The position numbers and the translations under genes were made by a program. From Nitrospira sp. (GTDB lineage: Bacteria > Nitrospirota > Nitrospiria > Nitrospirales > Nitrospiraceae), in the NCBI GenBank assembly GCA_036984305.1, contig BQWY01000001.1, positions 1,571,501 to 1,635,500 of the forward strand: DNA of 64,000 bases, given 5' to 3'. Numbering within the stretch: position 1 is the stretch's first letter; the number at the start of each line of letters is the position of its first letter. A model generated the notes under the pieces. That model saw only the letters and a program-made list of their open reading frames with translations. It searched no databases and was not told where the DNA came from. Positions 16,822 through 24,466 of this stretch are shown one piece after another.

Positions 16822-18429
16822 TTAAAAGAAAAATTGGTACTGAACCGAGAACCGGTTTTCGATCAGATCACGACCCGCCCCGGGCAATTGATCAAAGATC
16901 GTCCGATGAGGGGTAAAGCCGCCGGTTCCCATCGTGATGTTGGCATAATCCAGAATGAGCCGATTATTGTACGTGCCATCGAAGCTATAGCTGGCAGCGA
17001 TGCCGGCTTCCTTGATGAGGTCGTCCACCTCCCGTGTGGCCGGGTCCATCACGCCGTAGCGGGCAGCGATTTCCAGTTTGCGGGGAATGACATACTTGCC
17101 CACCTGCACGTACCAGCCCCAGGCCTGACCAGTATCCTTCTGTTCTCCCACCGGCGCGGTGCTAGGCTGAAAGGCGATGACACCAGAGTCATGGGTGACC
17201 TTCTGATGCCGATAATAGCCCTCAGCCTGGAAGGACCACCCTCGGTATTTGGCAATGAAGTCGACTTCGTGCGTCTGCAAATCCCAGCTGCCACCTCCCA
17301 GAAGGCGACCATTAAAGCTGGCGGCCACCCGCTGGCGCAACGCGCGGAGGACGATGTCGGAACGAATGGAAGTCAGCAGATTCAATTGCGGGTTGTAGGC
17401 ATAGCCATAGGCCAAGGCGATTTGCGGAACACGTGACTCTTGAATATCGCCCTGGCCGTATCCGGGACGTCCCGAGATATTCCATAAGAATCGTGCCGTG
17501 TACATCAGCTCGGAGTTCGAAAAGCGGGTATTCCAATTGTAGGTTCTGGCCTGAGCGGCATCCGCTCCAGGTACGGCCTGACTGACAGCGGCGCTTTCGT
17601 CCGTCAGACCTGGGCCCAAGCCGCCGAACATTCCAATTGCATAGTTGAAGCGATACAGAGTTTCGTCACTCATGATGGCCAGGCCAATATCCCGCTTGTT
17701 GATGGCGTTTGCCGCGAAAGCCTGTTGAACGATCATTTCGTCTGAAAAGGATTGCGTCGCCACTGAAGTGATGAGTGCCCGGTTGAACCAGACGCGCTGC
17801 TGCCCCAGTTGAACGGTTGCGTAGGGAAGGTGCCAGGATGACACGTACGCATCGAGGAGGGTGCCTCGTCCATTACTGCCTTCCTGGTCGGTCTCCGCAC
17901 GTTGGTCGAACGCAAAGGACACGTTGTAGCGGAAGTCCGGGTCGAAGGCGTATCCGAGAAATTGAAATTGGACGCGACGCATTTGAAATGTGTTGGTGTC
18001 GTCCTGCTTTTTGACGGATCGGAACTCAACCTGCCCCCCGAGGACTTCCGGATTGTTTTTCACTTCCCCGATCGTTCCCCATGCCTCGTTGTAAGCATGA
18101 TGAGTGAATCGGGCTTGGATCAGCATCCGGAGTTTCAGGAGAAATTTCGATCCCACCCGAATGTTCAGGCCGTTGTTCACATCGATGTGAAAGTTCGGTT
18201 TGGACAAACGTTCGCGGGTTTCGAGCGTGGCCAGTCCCTTGCGGTATTCGTCTTCCGTGATGATTCCTTTGAGATACAGATATTTGAGGCCGGGATCCTC
18301 GTTGGAGTAGTACTCCCAACGGCCGTCCTTCTGGACGAATTCTCCTTCCTCCACCGCATGCACGGCCTGAACACGATTGAGCCCGATGAGGCTCAGGATG
18401 ATAAGAACAATACGACCGGAAGCTCTCAT
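16822..18429 (-). CDS. Outer-membrane porin (OprO/OprP-like), copy 2
   Basis: A 535-residue outer-membrane barrel protein with signal peptide (ending VHAVEEG), the segment VQKDGRWEYYSNEDPG and an LKGIITEDEYRKGL helix, then barrel strands and a terminal Phe (VQYQFFF). It shares with the 9085 porin the EExxVQKDG/EYY/DP opening, MRRVQFQFLGYAFDPDF/ RRARLYFMGHLF region and GRPGYGQGD/GRPGYGEGD loop. ATG 18429 is preceded by GGAGGA with 8-nt spacing. Second member of the divergent oxyanion operon, after the DUF2292 gene. Confidence 0.88.
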   Translation of the reverse strand: MRASGRIVLIILSLIGLNRVQAVHAVEEGEFVQKDGRWEYYSNEDPGLKYLYLKGIITEDEYRKGLATLETRERLSKPNFHIDVNNGLNIRVGSKFLLKLRMLIQARFTHHAYNEAWGTIGEVKNNPEVLGGQVEFRSVKKQDDTNTFQMRRVQFQFLGYAFDPDFRYNVSFAFDQRAETDQEGSNGRGTLLDAYVSSWHLPYATVQLGQQRVWFNRALITSVATQSFSDEMIVQQAFAANAINKRDIGLAIMSDETLYRFNYAIGMFGGLGPGLTDESAAVSQAVPGADAAQARTYNWNTRFSNSELMYTARFLWNISGRPGYGQGDIQESRVPQIALAYGYAYNPQLNLLTSIRSDIVLRALRQRVAASFNGRLLGGGSWDLQTHEVDFIAKYRGWSFQAEGYYRHQKVTHDSGVIAFQPSTAPVGEQKDTGQAWGWYVQVGKYVIPRKLEIAARYGVMDPATREVDDLIKEAGIAASYSFDGTYNNRLILDYANITMGTGGFTPHRTIFDQLPGAGRDLIENRFSVQYQFFF

Positions 18430-18583
18430 GTCGGTGGTCCTCCCTAACCTGAACATGGGAACTTCCGGTCGTCCGGTCAGCTCGAATGATCAATTGGCGA
18501 GCATGTATGGCTCCTTCACGTGAGATGGCCTCGAACCAGGTATTAGCGACAACAGCAGAGGAGGGGGGCGAGCACGATCGATT

Positions 18584-18775
18584 TCATGGGGAGAAACGCC
18601 ATTTCTCGTTGCGGGCGATTTGCACGATACGGGAATTGTGGACCACGATCTCTACAGAGCCGAAGCGCAACCCCTCGAGCGCTTTGAGGATGTGCCAAAT
18701 GCGATCGTCATGGCCCGTGCGTTCAGATCCGACGATTGGGTGTGTTTGCGATGGGCCGTCGTCGTAGTCAGTCAT
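18584..18775 (-). CDS. DUF2292 (YezD-like) small protein
   Basis: A 63-residue protein whose core HILKALEGLRFGSVEIVVHNSRIVQIARNEK matches the DUF2292/YezD family almost residue for residue. These small proteins have no established biochemical role; some are linked to sulphur assimilation regulons. The start has GGAG 8 nt upstream. It appears to head the minus-strand operon DUF2292, porin, binding protein, lipoprotein. Confidence 0.85.
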   Translation of the reverse strand: MTDYDDGPSQTHPIVGSERTGHDDRIWHILKALEGLRFGSVEIVVHNSRIVQIARNEKWRFSP

Positions 18776-18867
18776 GACCTGTGCTCCATGAAGGACAAGG
18801 CGAGCCGTCGACTAGCGCACCGCGGCTTTGCCAGGGAAGAGCGGTTACACAAACACGAGCGGATCGA

Positions 18868-18897
18868 ATAGTACATAAACTTGATTTACTTAGTCAA
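18868..18897 (-). promoter_or_regulatory. Promoter of the minus-strand oxyanion operon with operator-like repeat
   Basis: On the minus strand TTGACT (18897-18892), an 18-bp spacer and TACTAT (18873-18868) form a sigma-70-like promoter. TCAAGT lies inside the spacer (18884-18879), giving CTTGA-N9-TCAAG. This mirrors the regulator promoter at 6151-6185 (ACTTGA-N7-TCAAGT, also 18-bp spacing), which suggests that one regulator controls both operons. Confidence 0.55.
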
Positions 18898-19022
18898 GAA
18901 TTATCACCAAATGCTCATGTGGGCGGCGCAGGGGTCGACATGAATGAGCGCTGCACTGGATGCGGGACAAAAGGTGGGCTGAGAGGTCGGTGAACCGTCG
19001 ACAGGGACGAGGAGGGAGCGCG

Positions 19023-19274
19023 TTAGTAGCCGCGATAGTGTCGGATGCGGTCGTATCCCTGGGCCAACAGCCAGATTGCGAGGCAGGGAAGCACGAGTGC
19101 GGCAATGCCGCCGAGCAGGAGGATGGCATGATGGAGCCAATGGCGGGCGACCTGGGCTTGCCATAGAGCGGAATAGATCGTGAACCAGACGAAGATGGAA
19201 AAGAGGGCTACGGCCGCCGCTGTGCATCGCCGTGCGAGGTGCGGGTGGGGGGTGGATGAGTTTTCTCGAGCCAC
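19023..19274 (-). CDS. Small two-TM membrane protein
   Basis: An 83-residue protein with two hydrophobic helices (about residues 17-35 and 47-72) and a short basic C-terminus. GTG 19274 is preceded by GGAG with 8-nt spacing. No family recognised. It is divergent from the LexA-like repressor gene and may be regulated with it. Confidence 0.55.
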   Translation of the reverse strand: MARENSSTPHPHLARRCTAAAVALFSIFVWFTIYSALWQAQVARHWLHHAILLLGGIAALVLPCLAIWLLAQGYDRIRHYRGY

Positions 19275-19374
19275 GCGTGAATCTCCTTAAAGTGGCTGTG
19301 GCGGCCGATTCCCTTTGAAACAGAAGTGTAGCACGCAGATTTTTGACTCAGGGTCTTGACTCTGGACCTCCGGT

Positions 19375-19393
19375 ATGTAACCATTGGATACAT
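19375..19393. promoter_or_regulatory. Near-perfect 19-bp palindrome over the repressor start
   Basis: ATGTAACCATTGGATACAT is symmetric at 16 of 18 paired positions (ATGTA.CCA.TGG.TACAT). It overlaps the ATG at 19392 of the LexA-like gene, as expected for an autoregulatory operator. Two direct TTGACTC repeats lie just upstream (19343 and 19356). Confidence 0.6.
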
Positions 19394-19934
19394 GCGGCCG
19401 GATGAACTGAAACGACAACGACTTGCACTTGGCCTTACCCAGGACCAGCTTGCCCAAGAACTCCGTACAACCCGCATGACCGTCACTCGGTACGAATGTG
19501 GCACGAGGCGTATCCCCGGGGTGGTGGCAGTACTCCTCCAAAAATTAGCCGAAAAAACGGCCCTTCCCATGTCCGGGATCGTGGCAGCAGGTCGACCGAT
19601 CGAGCCGATACCCCAATCTGAGTTCGTTGAAGTCCCACAGGGCATGATCAGGGCGGGCGGCACCTACGCGCTTCGGGTGAAAGGGCAATCGATGCAGGAC
19701 GAGGGGATCTTGCCCGGCGATTTGGTCGTGGTGAAAAAACAGGCGACCGCCAGGAGCGGTCAAACGGTCGTTGCGTCACTGAATCGCGAAGTTACGGTCA
19801 AGACGTTTATTCAGAAGAGAGGAAATGTCGAGCTGCATCCGGCCAATCAAGCCATGGACCCGATCATTGTGTCGTCAGCGGATGATTTCCGTATCGAAGG
19901 GATCGTTGTCGGCGTCATTCGACATTGTATGTAG
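19392..19934 (+). CDS. LexA-like repressor: XRE helix-turn-helix plus S24 peptidase domain
   Basis: A 180-residue cI/LexA-type repressor. Residues about 4-60 are an XRE HTH (LKRQRLALGLTQDQLAQELR). An AAG cleavage site (IVAAGRPIEPI) is followed by the S24 catalytic serine in VKGQSMQDEGILPGD and the lysine in TVKTFI. Such proteins self-cleave when RecA is activated, or sense other stress. It is not the classical winged-helix LexA. No phage genes flank it, so it may be an SOS-type or island-specific regulator. A TTG at 19356 is an alternative start. Confidence 0.85.
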   Translation: MRPDELKRQRLALGLTQDQLAQELRTTRMTVTRYECGTRRIPGVVAVLLQKLAEKTALPMSGIVAAGRPIEPIPQSEFVEVPQGMIRAGGTYALRVKGQSMQDEGILPGDLVVVKKQATARSGQTVVASLNREVTVKTFIQKRGNVELHPANQAMDPIIVSSADDFRIEGIVVGVIRHCM

Positions 19935-19948
19935 AAAGGGGGCTCCTC

Positions 19949-20212
19949 ATGCTCACGGCTGCAAATTTGGAACACCAGGTAGTGACGCTCGAACGAAGGG
20001 TCAAGGCATTGCAACACCACGTCCACAAACTCGAAGCGGTGATCAGCTCCGGGCGAAGCGACTCGCCTCGGCGCCGTTCGTGGTGGCAAGTCATGTGGAG
20101 ACGAGACAGCGGGGGTGGAGGCTGGACGATGGCTTCACCGCGATCGGTGCGCGAGAACAAGAGGAGAGCGAGCCATGAACACATTCAACAATCACAACTG
20201 TACTGTGCCTGA
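19949..20212 (+). CDS. Small hypothetical protein with coiled-coil N-terminus
   Basis: About 87 residues. The first 35 residues form a heptad-like helix (LEHQVVTLERRVKALQHHVHKLEAV), while the rest is low complexity and basic. ATG 19949 follows a G-rich AAAGGGGG stretch, 14 nt after the repressor stop. The 3' part overlaps the next small gene in another frame, so the true end may be a frameshift product. Function unknown. Confidence 0.45.
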   Translation: MLTAANLEHQVVTLERRVKALQHHVHKLEAVISSGRSDSPRRRSWWQVMWRRDSGGGGWTMASPRSVRENKRRASHEHIQQSQLYCA

Positions 20213-20357
20213 CATTTATTGTTCGGACTGCGGACGTACGATGCCACCCGGATATCGCCAACACCATGAAAGCCACGGGTCGTCTGCGCCGCTGTGTCCT
20301 ATGTGCCTAGGTGCTGCACTTCAGCGACAGGAATTTGCGAACGGCTGCTGTGAGTAG
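20175..20357 (+). CDS. Small zinc-ribbon-like protein
   Basis: A 60-residue protein with CSDC and CPMC pairs spaced about 22 residues apart, plus a His-rich middle (YRQHHESHG): a probable zinc ribbon. ATG 20175 is preceded by AGAGGAGAG. Too small for a family assignment; a transcription or chaperone accessory role is possible. Confidence 0.5.
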   Translation: MNTFNNHNCTVPDIYCSDCGRTMPPGYRQHHESHGSSAPLCPMCLGAALQRQEFANGCCE

Positions 20358-20917
20358 ATGCGGCGGTGAGCAGGGCGGGTGGGATTCTTTTCATGAACAT
20401 CAGAGACCGGCTGTAAGTTGGCATGGCCGGTACTCGCCGACAAAGTGTGGTGGCGGTAACCCGGGTTCAGCGGGTGATTCGTGGCGTATGAATCTATATC
20501 CGATGTATTTAACCCCTCCCATGCAAAGCCTTGTACTTGCCACAAGAGCACCGGATAGAAGCAGCCTGAGGGGGCACCCATCCCGCACGCCTGGACCCAG
20601 GATACACTCATAGGTGGGCTCCCCTCGTACTGAAAGCCACTATCGTCGCCTCGTCACATTGGACCTGGCCACCGCACCAGTTTTTGAAACCCTAAAACTG
20701 CACCCGACCGCCAGCCATTGATGCCCTTCCGGCAATAAGGCGCGCTCCTGCCCTGTAATTGCCAGGACTGGGGACGGCGTGGAGGGAGCGTGTGCCGTCG
20801 GTCGGCCCGTCGACCAGTCGCTCGGATAGGCATTGAGTTTCAGTGCTTGACTATATGGTCTAGACTATATAGTCTAGTAGCCGTATCGACTTCCATCCTT
20901 GCGACGGAGGGACCACT
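20358..20917. other. 560-bp region without a convincing gene
   Basis: Several short open frames exist on both strands but none has a ribosome site plus sensible composition. A short stretch near 20640-20720 reads like a decayed coding remnant (TLDLATAPVFETLKLHPTAS before a stop). The TetR-type operator lies at its 3' end. Confidence 0.4.
20847..20877. promoter_or_regulatory. TetR-type operator: perfect 18-bp palindrome with a tandem copy
   Basis: CTAGACTATATAGTCTAG at 20860-20877 is a perfect palindrome. A related copy, GACTATATGGTCTAG, starts at 20849, so GACTATAT repeats at 20849 and 20863 with 14-bp spacing. A TTGACT -35-like box (20847-20852) overlaps the first copy. It precedes the membrane protein/TetR pair and is the probable autoregulatory site. 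Confidence 0.7.
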
Positions 20918-21349
20918 ATGACGAGTCACGCCGTTCGAATCAGTATCTGGCAGTCAGTCCTTGAACTCTTCGGGATTGTTTTGATTCGCTTCCGTCCCGT
21001 GCAGCGAGTCTGGGGCGCGTGGCTTATTGCCGTCAACTCGGCGTGCCTGTTGTTTACCTCGCACATTGAGGCCCAAGTTGCACTGGGAGCCGTAGGGGTA
21101 GCTGTACTGGCCCAAGCCCTGATCTACCAGCACAGGCGCTTCATCCGGCTACTCGGAGTGACGCATGTCCTCTGGGTGCCCATGCTAGCGTGGATGGTCC
21201 TGCGTCTTGGCACGCTCCCCGAGGATGAAACTGCGTTCCATGTGTGGCTCATCATGCTCATCATTACCAACACAATGTCTTTGGTGATCGACGCCTGGGA
21301 TGCGATGCGCTTCGTATTTGGCGAACGCTGTCCCCACTACGTGTGGTGA
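20918..21349 (+). CDS. Hypothetical four-TM membrane protein
   Basis: A 143-residue protein with about four hydrophobic helices (residues roughly 12-32, 38-58, 78-97, 105-128) and no catalytic motif. RBS GGAGGGACC precedes ATG 20918. It lies just upstream of the TetR gene (2-nt gap) under the palindromic operator, so it is likely the regulated target, perhaps involved in export or membrane protection. Confidence 0.72.
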   Translation: MTSHAVRISIWQSVLELFGIVLIRFRPVQRVWGAWLIAVNSACLLFTSHIEAQVALGAVGVAVLAQALIYQHRRFIRLLGVTHVLWVPMLAWMVLRLGTLPEDETAFHVWLIMLIITNTMSLVIDAWDAMRFVFGERCPHYVW

Positions 21350-21351
21350 TA

Positions 21352-21981
21352 ATGAAGAGCACAACGAACAAGACAGGCGTACCCGGTTCCGCGAGCCCAA
21401 CAGGTCGCAGGGGCACTCGCGAGAAGATCCTCCGCACCGCTGAGAAGCTGATGCTCAGGGACGGTTATTCCGCGACACCTGTCGATGAGGTAATACGCAT
21501 GGCGGGGTTGAGCAAAGGCAGCTTCTACCACTTCTTTGACAGCAAAGAGTCCCTCGGCCTCGCGGTTTTGGACAGCTACTACGAAGATCGAGTGGGGCGC
21601 TTGGCTGCCGGGCGCTATGCTCGCGAAGCCAATCCACTTCAGCGGGCAAACGGCTTCTTGGAGCATGCGTCTCGTATTGCCACAGACTTATGGGCAACCG
21701 GATGCCTGCTAGCCAACCTCGCGGCTGACCGAGGCGGATCGAGTCGCGTCATATCGAATGCACTCAAGAAGCGAACGAGCGAGCTACGGGGGTTGCTTGC
21801 GGACCTGCTCAGTCCCTTCGCGACGACAGAGGTTCCCGCAGCCGACTTGGCGGAGCAGTTCCTTGTCTGCATTGAGGGGTCCATCGTGCTGGCACGCATC
21901 TACGACGATCCGGGGTATTTGCGACGGGGGCTGGAGCAATTTCAACGCTGCCTCACCAAGAGCGGAGGACGCGAAGCATGA
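21352..21981 (+). CDS. TetR/AcrR family transcriptional regulator
   Basis: A 209-residue repressor. The N-terminal HTH is clear: REKILRTAEKLMLRDGYSAT, then VDEVIRMAGLSKGSFYHFFDSKESLG. The C-terminal half is a ligand-binding all-helical domain ending in LEQFQRCL, as in TetR_C families with a conserved Cys (TGCLLANLA). It begins 2 nt after the membrane protein stop and probably binds the 20847-20877 palindromes. Confidence 0.92.
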   Translation: MKSTTNKTGVPGSASPTGRRGTREKILRTAEKLMLRDGYSATPVDEVIRMAGLSKGSFYHFFDSKESLGLAVLDSYYEDRVGRLAAGRYAREANPLQRANGFLEHASRIATDLWATGCLLANLAADRGGSSRVISNALKKRTSELRGLLADLLSPFATTEVPAADLAEQFLVCIEGSIVLARIYDDPGYLRRGLEQFQRCLTKSGGREA

Positions 21982-22576
21982 GACAACGCTGTGGGCGTTC
22001 GAGCCTCCGCCGATCGGCGGGATGCGCCTGTCTGGACGCTGGCCCGCGCGGATACGGCCAGCTGGACGGCTGACCTATGGTACTTTACTGTAGAGTGGTT
22101 GACGCGACCCTCCTCCCTAAGCCGGGGGTACAGCCTCAACGTATTCGATGTCGACCTGTCCTGGTTCGAGTTGTTTGAGGGTGGGTGCCAAGGCTTCGGA
22201 CGTCTATGAAGCTCCGCCGCGGAGCAGCCGCACACAAGGGGAGCGCTTCAGCGACCCCTTCCGTTCGTGCGTGACCACCTCGATGAGAAAAGTTGGAGTC
22301 GTTACTTCTGTGGCTGTTCTACTCACAGCAAGACCGCAGGATTTAACATGCGGTATTGGTCTTTCTTCAGTCTGACCGCCGAGACTGTCGCCCTTACACT
22401 CTCCCAGCCAGTTGGTCCCTCACGTATCCGCACCTCTTGAACCGAAAGCATGTTCATGACTGCATTCCATCTCGTCCACAGCATTCGACTTATGCTGATC
22501 TACACCCAGGAGGTGGAGGGAAAGAAGGAAGAAGAGCAGGTGGGTGATAAGCCGTTGGAATCCGGCGAGGATTTGA
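21982..22576. other. 595-bp region without a recognised gene
   Basis: Short frames only; none has a ribosome site and family-like sequence. No strong terminator was seen after the TetR gene, and no mobile-element ends were found. Confidence 0.4.
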
Positions 22577-22652
22577 TGGTGGCGGTGACCCGGATTGAAC
22601 GGGTGACCCGCGGCTTATGAGTCCGCTGCTCTACCAACTGAGCTACACCGCC
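22577..22652 (-). tRNA. tRNA-Met (anticodon CAT)
   Basis: Read on the minus strand the 76-nt sequence folds into a cloverleaf: acceptor GGCGGTG/CACCGCC, D-arm GTAGCTCAGTTGGTAGAGC, anticodon loop CTCATAA (anticodon CAT), T-arm with GTTCAATCC, and an encoded 3' CCA. The first acceptor pair G-C and general layout favour elongator Met over initiator, though CAT can also mark an Ile2 tRNA modified by TilS. Confidence 0.95.
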
Positions 22653-22662
22653 ACGCGTCTGA

Positions 22663-22668
22663 ATTATA
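22663..22668 (-). promoter_or_regulatory. -10 box of the tRNA-Met promoter
   Basis: A perfect TATAAT on the minus strand ends 10 nt before the mature tRNA 5' end. No strong -35 element is seen because the region upstream is a C/G homopolymer tract (eight G at 22680-22687 on the plus strand). Confidence 0.6.
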
Positions 22669-23005
22669 TAGCAGATGGAGGGGGGGGCTGAAAAGGCACT
22701 TGTACGAGGACGTGCCAGCAATCGCGGATCCACTGTTCCGAATTGCAAGGGCACCATAGCATGGCTGTTTTGCAGCTGTATACTGCCGTGCAAGGCCTCG
22801 ACCCGGATTGATCAAGTCGCGATGGGGCAGCGAGTGTGAATCGGTGCATGATGCAACGGTCACGAATGTTCGAAGCGCTTTTAACTGTATCCGTTCTCCG
22901 CTCGTAAACCCAGCCGTCCGGACCGACGGTGGCAGCTTCTATTGGGGATCTTGGGCGCACTGAAGGTCTTAGCAATGCCCGCTCCGGTCCTTCCTCTCCA
23001 CTCGA
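22669..23005. other. About 340 bp without a recognised gene
   Basis: Spacer between the tRNA promoter and the end of the DUF2254 gene; contains an eight-G tract and no supported coding region. Confidence 0.4.
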
Positions 23006-24349
23006 CTATCCTGCGAATTCGGACGAGAACACTCGATGTCGCGCTTCAATATCGGCTCGATCACGCGGCTCGGGGACGCTACGTTCAGCGTCGCGCCACA
23101 CCATATCAGCGTGACGTCGCAAGGCCTCTCGGATGTCCTTGTCCTTGGCCTGGGCGAGGACGGACTCCAACGATTCAAGCAGGCGGATGAACAGTGCGGG
23201 TTTTCCAGCCGAGGCCTGCCGGATTTGGTGAAAGGCTGCGTCGACCAATCCCGTTAAGCAGGGCCGCTGGGCAATGACGCGCAGGCGTCCATTGGTGTCG
23301 ATACGATGCGAATCGGGGAGGCTGCACCGAGACAACCGGCACAGAGCTGCGGCCAGCCAATCCAGGCACCGTATGGCCGTATGTGGATCATTGATGCCGG
23401 GCGAAAGCGCTCTGAGTGCCACTTCCACCAACTGGAAAATGGCGAATTCAACGTCCTGCTCGGAACTGCGTTCTCGGCCGAGAATAAACAAATCGCACAC
23501 CGGTTGGTTGAGATCCTCGACCTTCGTCTGTTTGTCCGACCGGTACACGGTTGCAAGGATTTGACTTTGTATGACGAAATGCCCGGGACGACGATCCAGT
23601 CTGATCAGCAGGTCGTGCTCCACCGCTAAGGCCAGAACCGCCTCGGCGTCGATCGCTTGAATGTAGCCGGTCGAACTTGATCGGATGGAAGCCCCTGCTT
23701 CGCCGAGGGCGAGAGGGGCGGCCTCCTCAGTGGACCGATCGACAGCTTTGAGGCGCGCCATGCCTTCCGATTCCCTCCCGATTTGTTCTGGAAACATGCG
23801 GTCGATGGATTCCATGAGGTCCGCATAAACCTGACTGATAATGGTATCGGCTTGAATGGCCTTAGCGATATGGTGAATGAAAAAGATGAGGACACCAACA
23901 CTGGCGAGGGCCAAGGCGACGGCGACCGTCACCGAAAGATGCGGTACGACCGCCGGCTCCCCATTCACTTGGACCGATCGAAGGACCAGGAGACTGAAGA
24001 TGAAGGTGGCCAGAAATGTCCCAAGGACGATTTGGCTGCCTGGCCGACGCATGAAGTTTTGGAGGAGCCGGGGGCCATACTGTGAGGCGGTCAACGTGAG
24101 CGCGACCAGGGTCATGGAAAACGTCACGCTTGTGGCAGTAATCATGGAGCCGACGATTGCAGACAGCAGGGTACTGGCCCCCTCGCCGCTGCCGGAATAG
24201 ATCCACCCAAGGCCTTTGTAGTCCTCCCACGCTAATGTCTCGTCGAGCTCCAGCGTGACCTGCGAAAGCACGGCGGCTATGATCGTAATGAGACTGGGAA
24301 TGAACCAAAAACTGTGCCGGATTTGATGCCAAACGTGCGCAATCTGCAT
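23006..24349 (-). CDS. DUF2254 membrane protein
   Basis: A 447-residue inner-membrane protein. It starts with four to five hydrophobic helices (about residues 12-32, 58-90, 108-130, 140-165), including the family motif TSVTFSMTLVALTLTASQYGPRLL. A soluble C-terminal half contains SPGINDPHTAI, also typical of DUF2254. Function is unknown in the family; transport or mechanosensing has been suggested from topology only. It starts the minus-strand run of membrane genes. Confidence 0.88.
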   Translation of the reverse strand: MQIAHVWHQIRHSFWFIPSLITIIAAVLSQVTLELDETLAWEDYKGLGWIYSGSGEGASTLLSAIVGSMITATSVTFSMTLVALTLTASQYGPRLLQNFMRRPGSQIVLGTFLATFIFSLLVLRSVQVNGEPAVVPHLSVTVAVALALASVGVLIFFIHHIAKAIQADTIISQVYADLMESIDRMFPEQIGRESEGMARLKAVDRSTEEAAPLALGEAGASIRSSSTGYIQAIDAEAVLALAVEHDLLIRLDRRPGHFVIQSQILATVYRSDKQTKVEDLNQPVCDLFILGRERSSEQDVEFAIFQLVEVALRALSPGINDPHTAIRCLDWLAAALCRLSRCSLPDSHRIDTNGRLRVIAQRPCLTGLVDAAFHQIRQASAGKPALFIRLLESLESVLAQAKDKDIREALRRHADMVWRDAERSVPEPRDRADIEARHRVFSSEFAG

Positions 24350-24466
24350 GCGTCCTGTATCTCGCGTTTGTCCAAACGGATGGGTTGGCGCGATGTGGCC
24401 GTGAGGCGCGTCATCGCGCTACAAGCACTCACCAGGAGCCGCGTGAATCGTCCTGAAGCACGGCTC

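Noticed and set aside
20640-20720. Transposase remnant
   Set aside because: A short protein-like stretch exists but no inverted ends, target duplication or further homology is visible.
22669-23005. Second tRNA or small RNA beside tRNA-Met
   Set aside because: No cloverleaf or conserved tRNA arms could be drawn.
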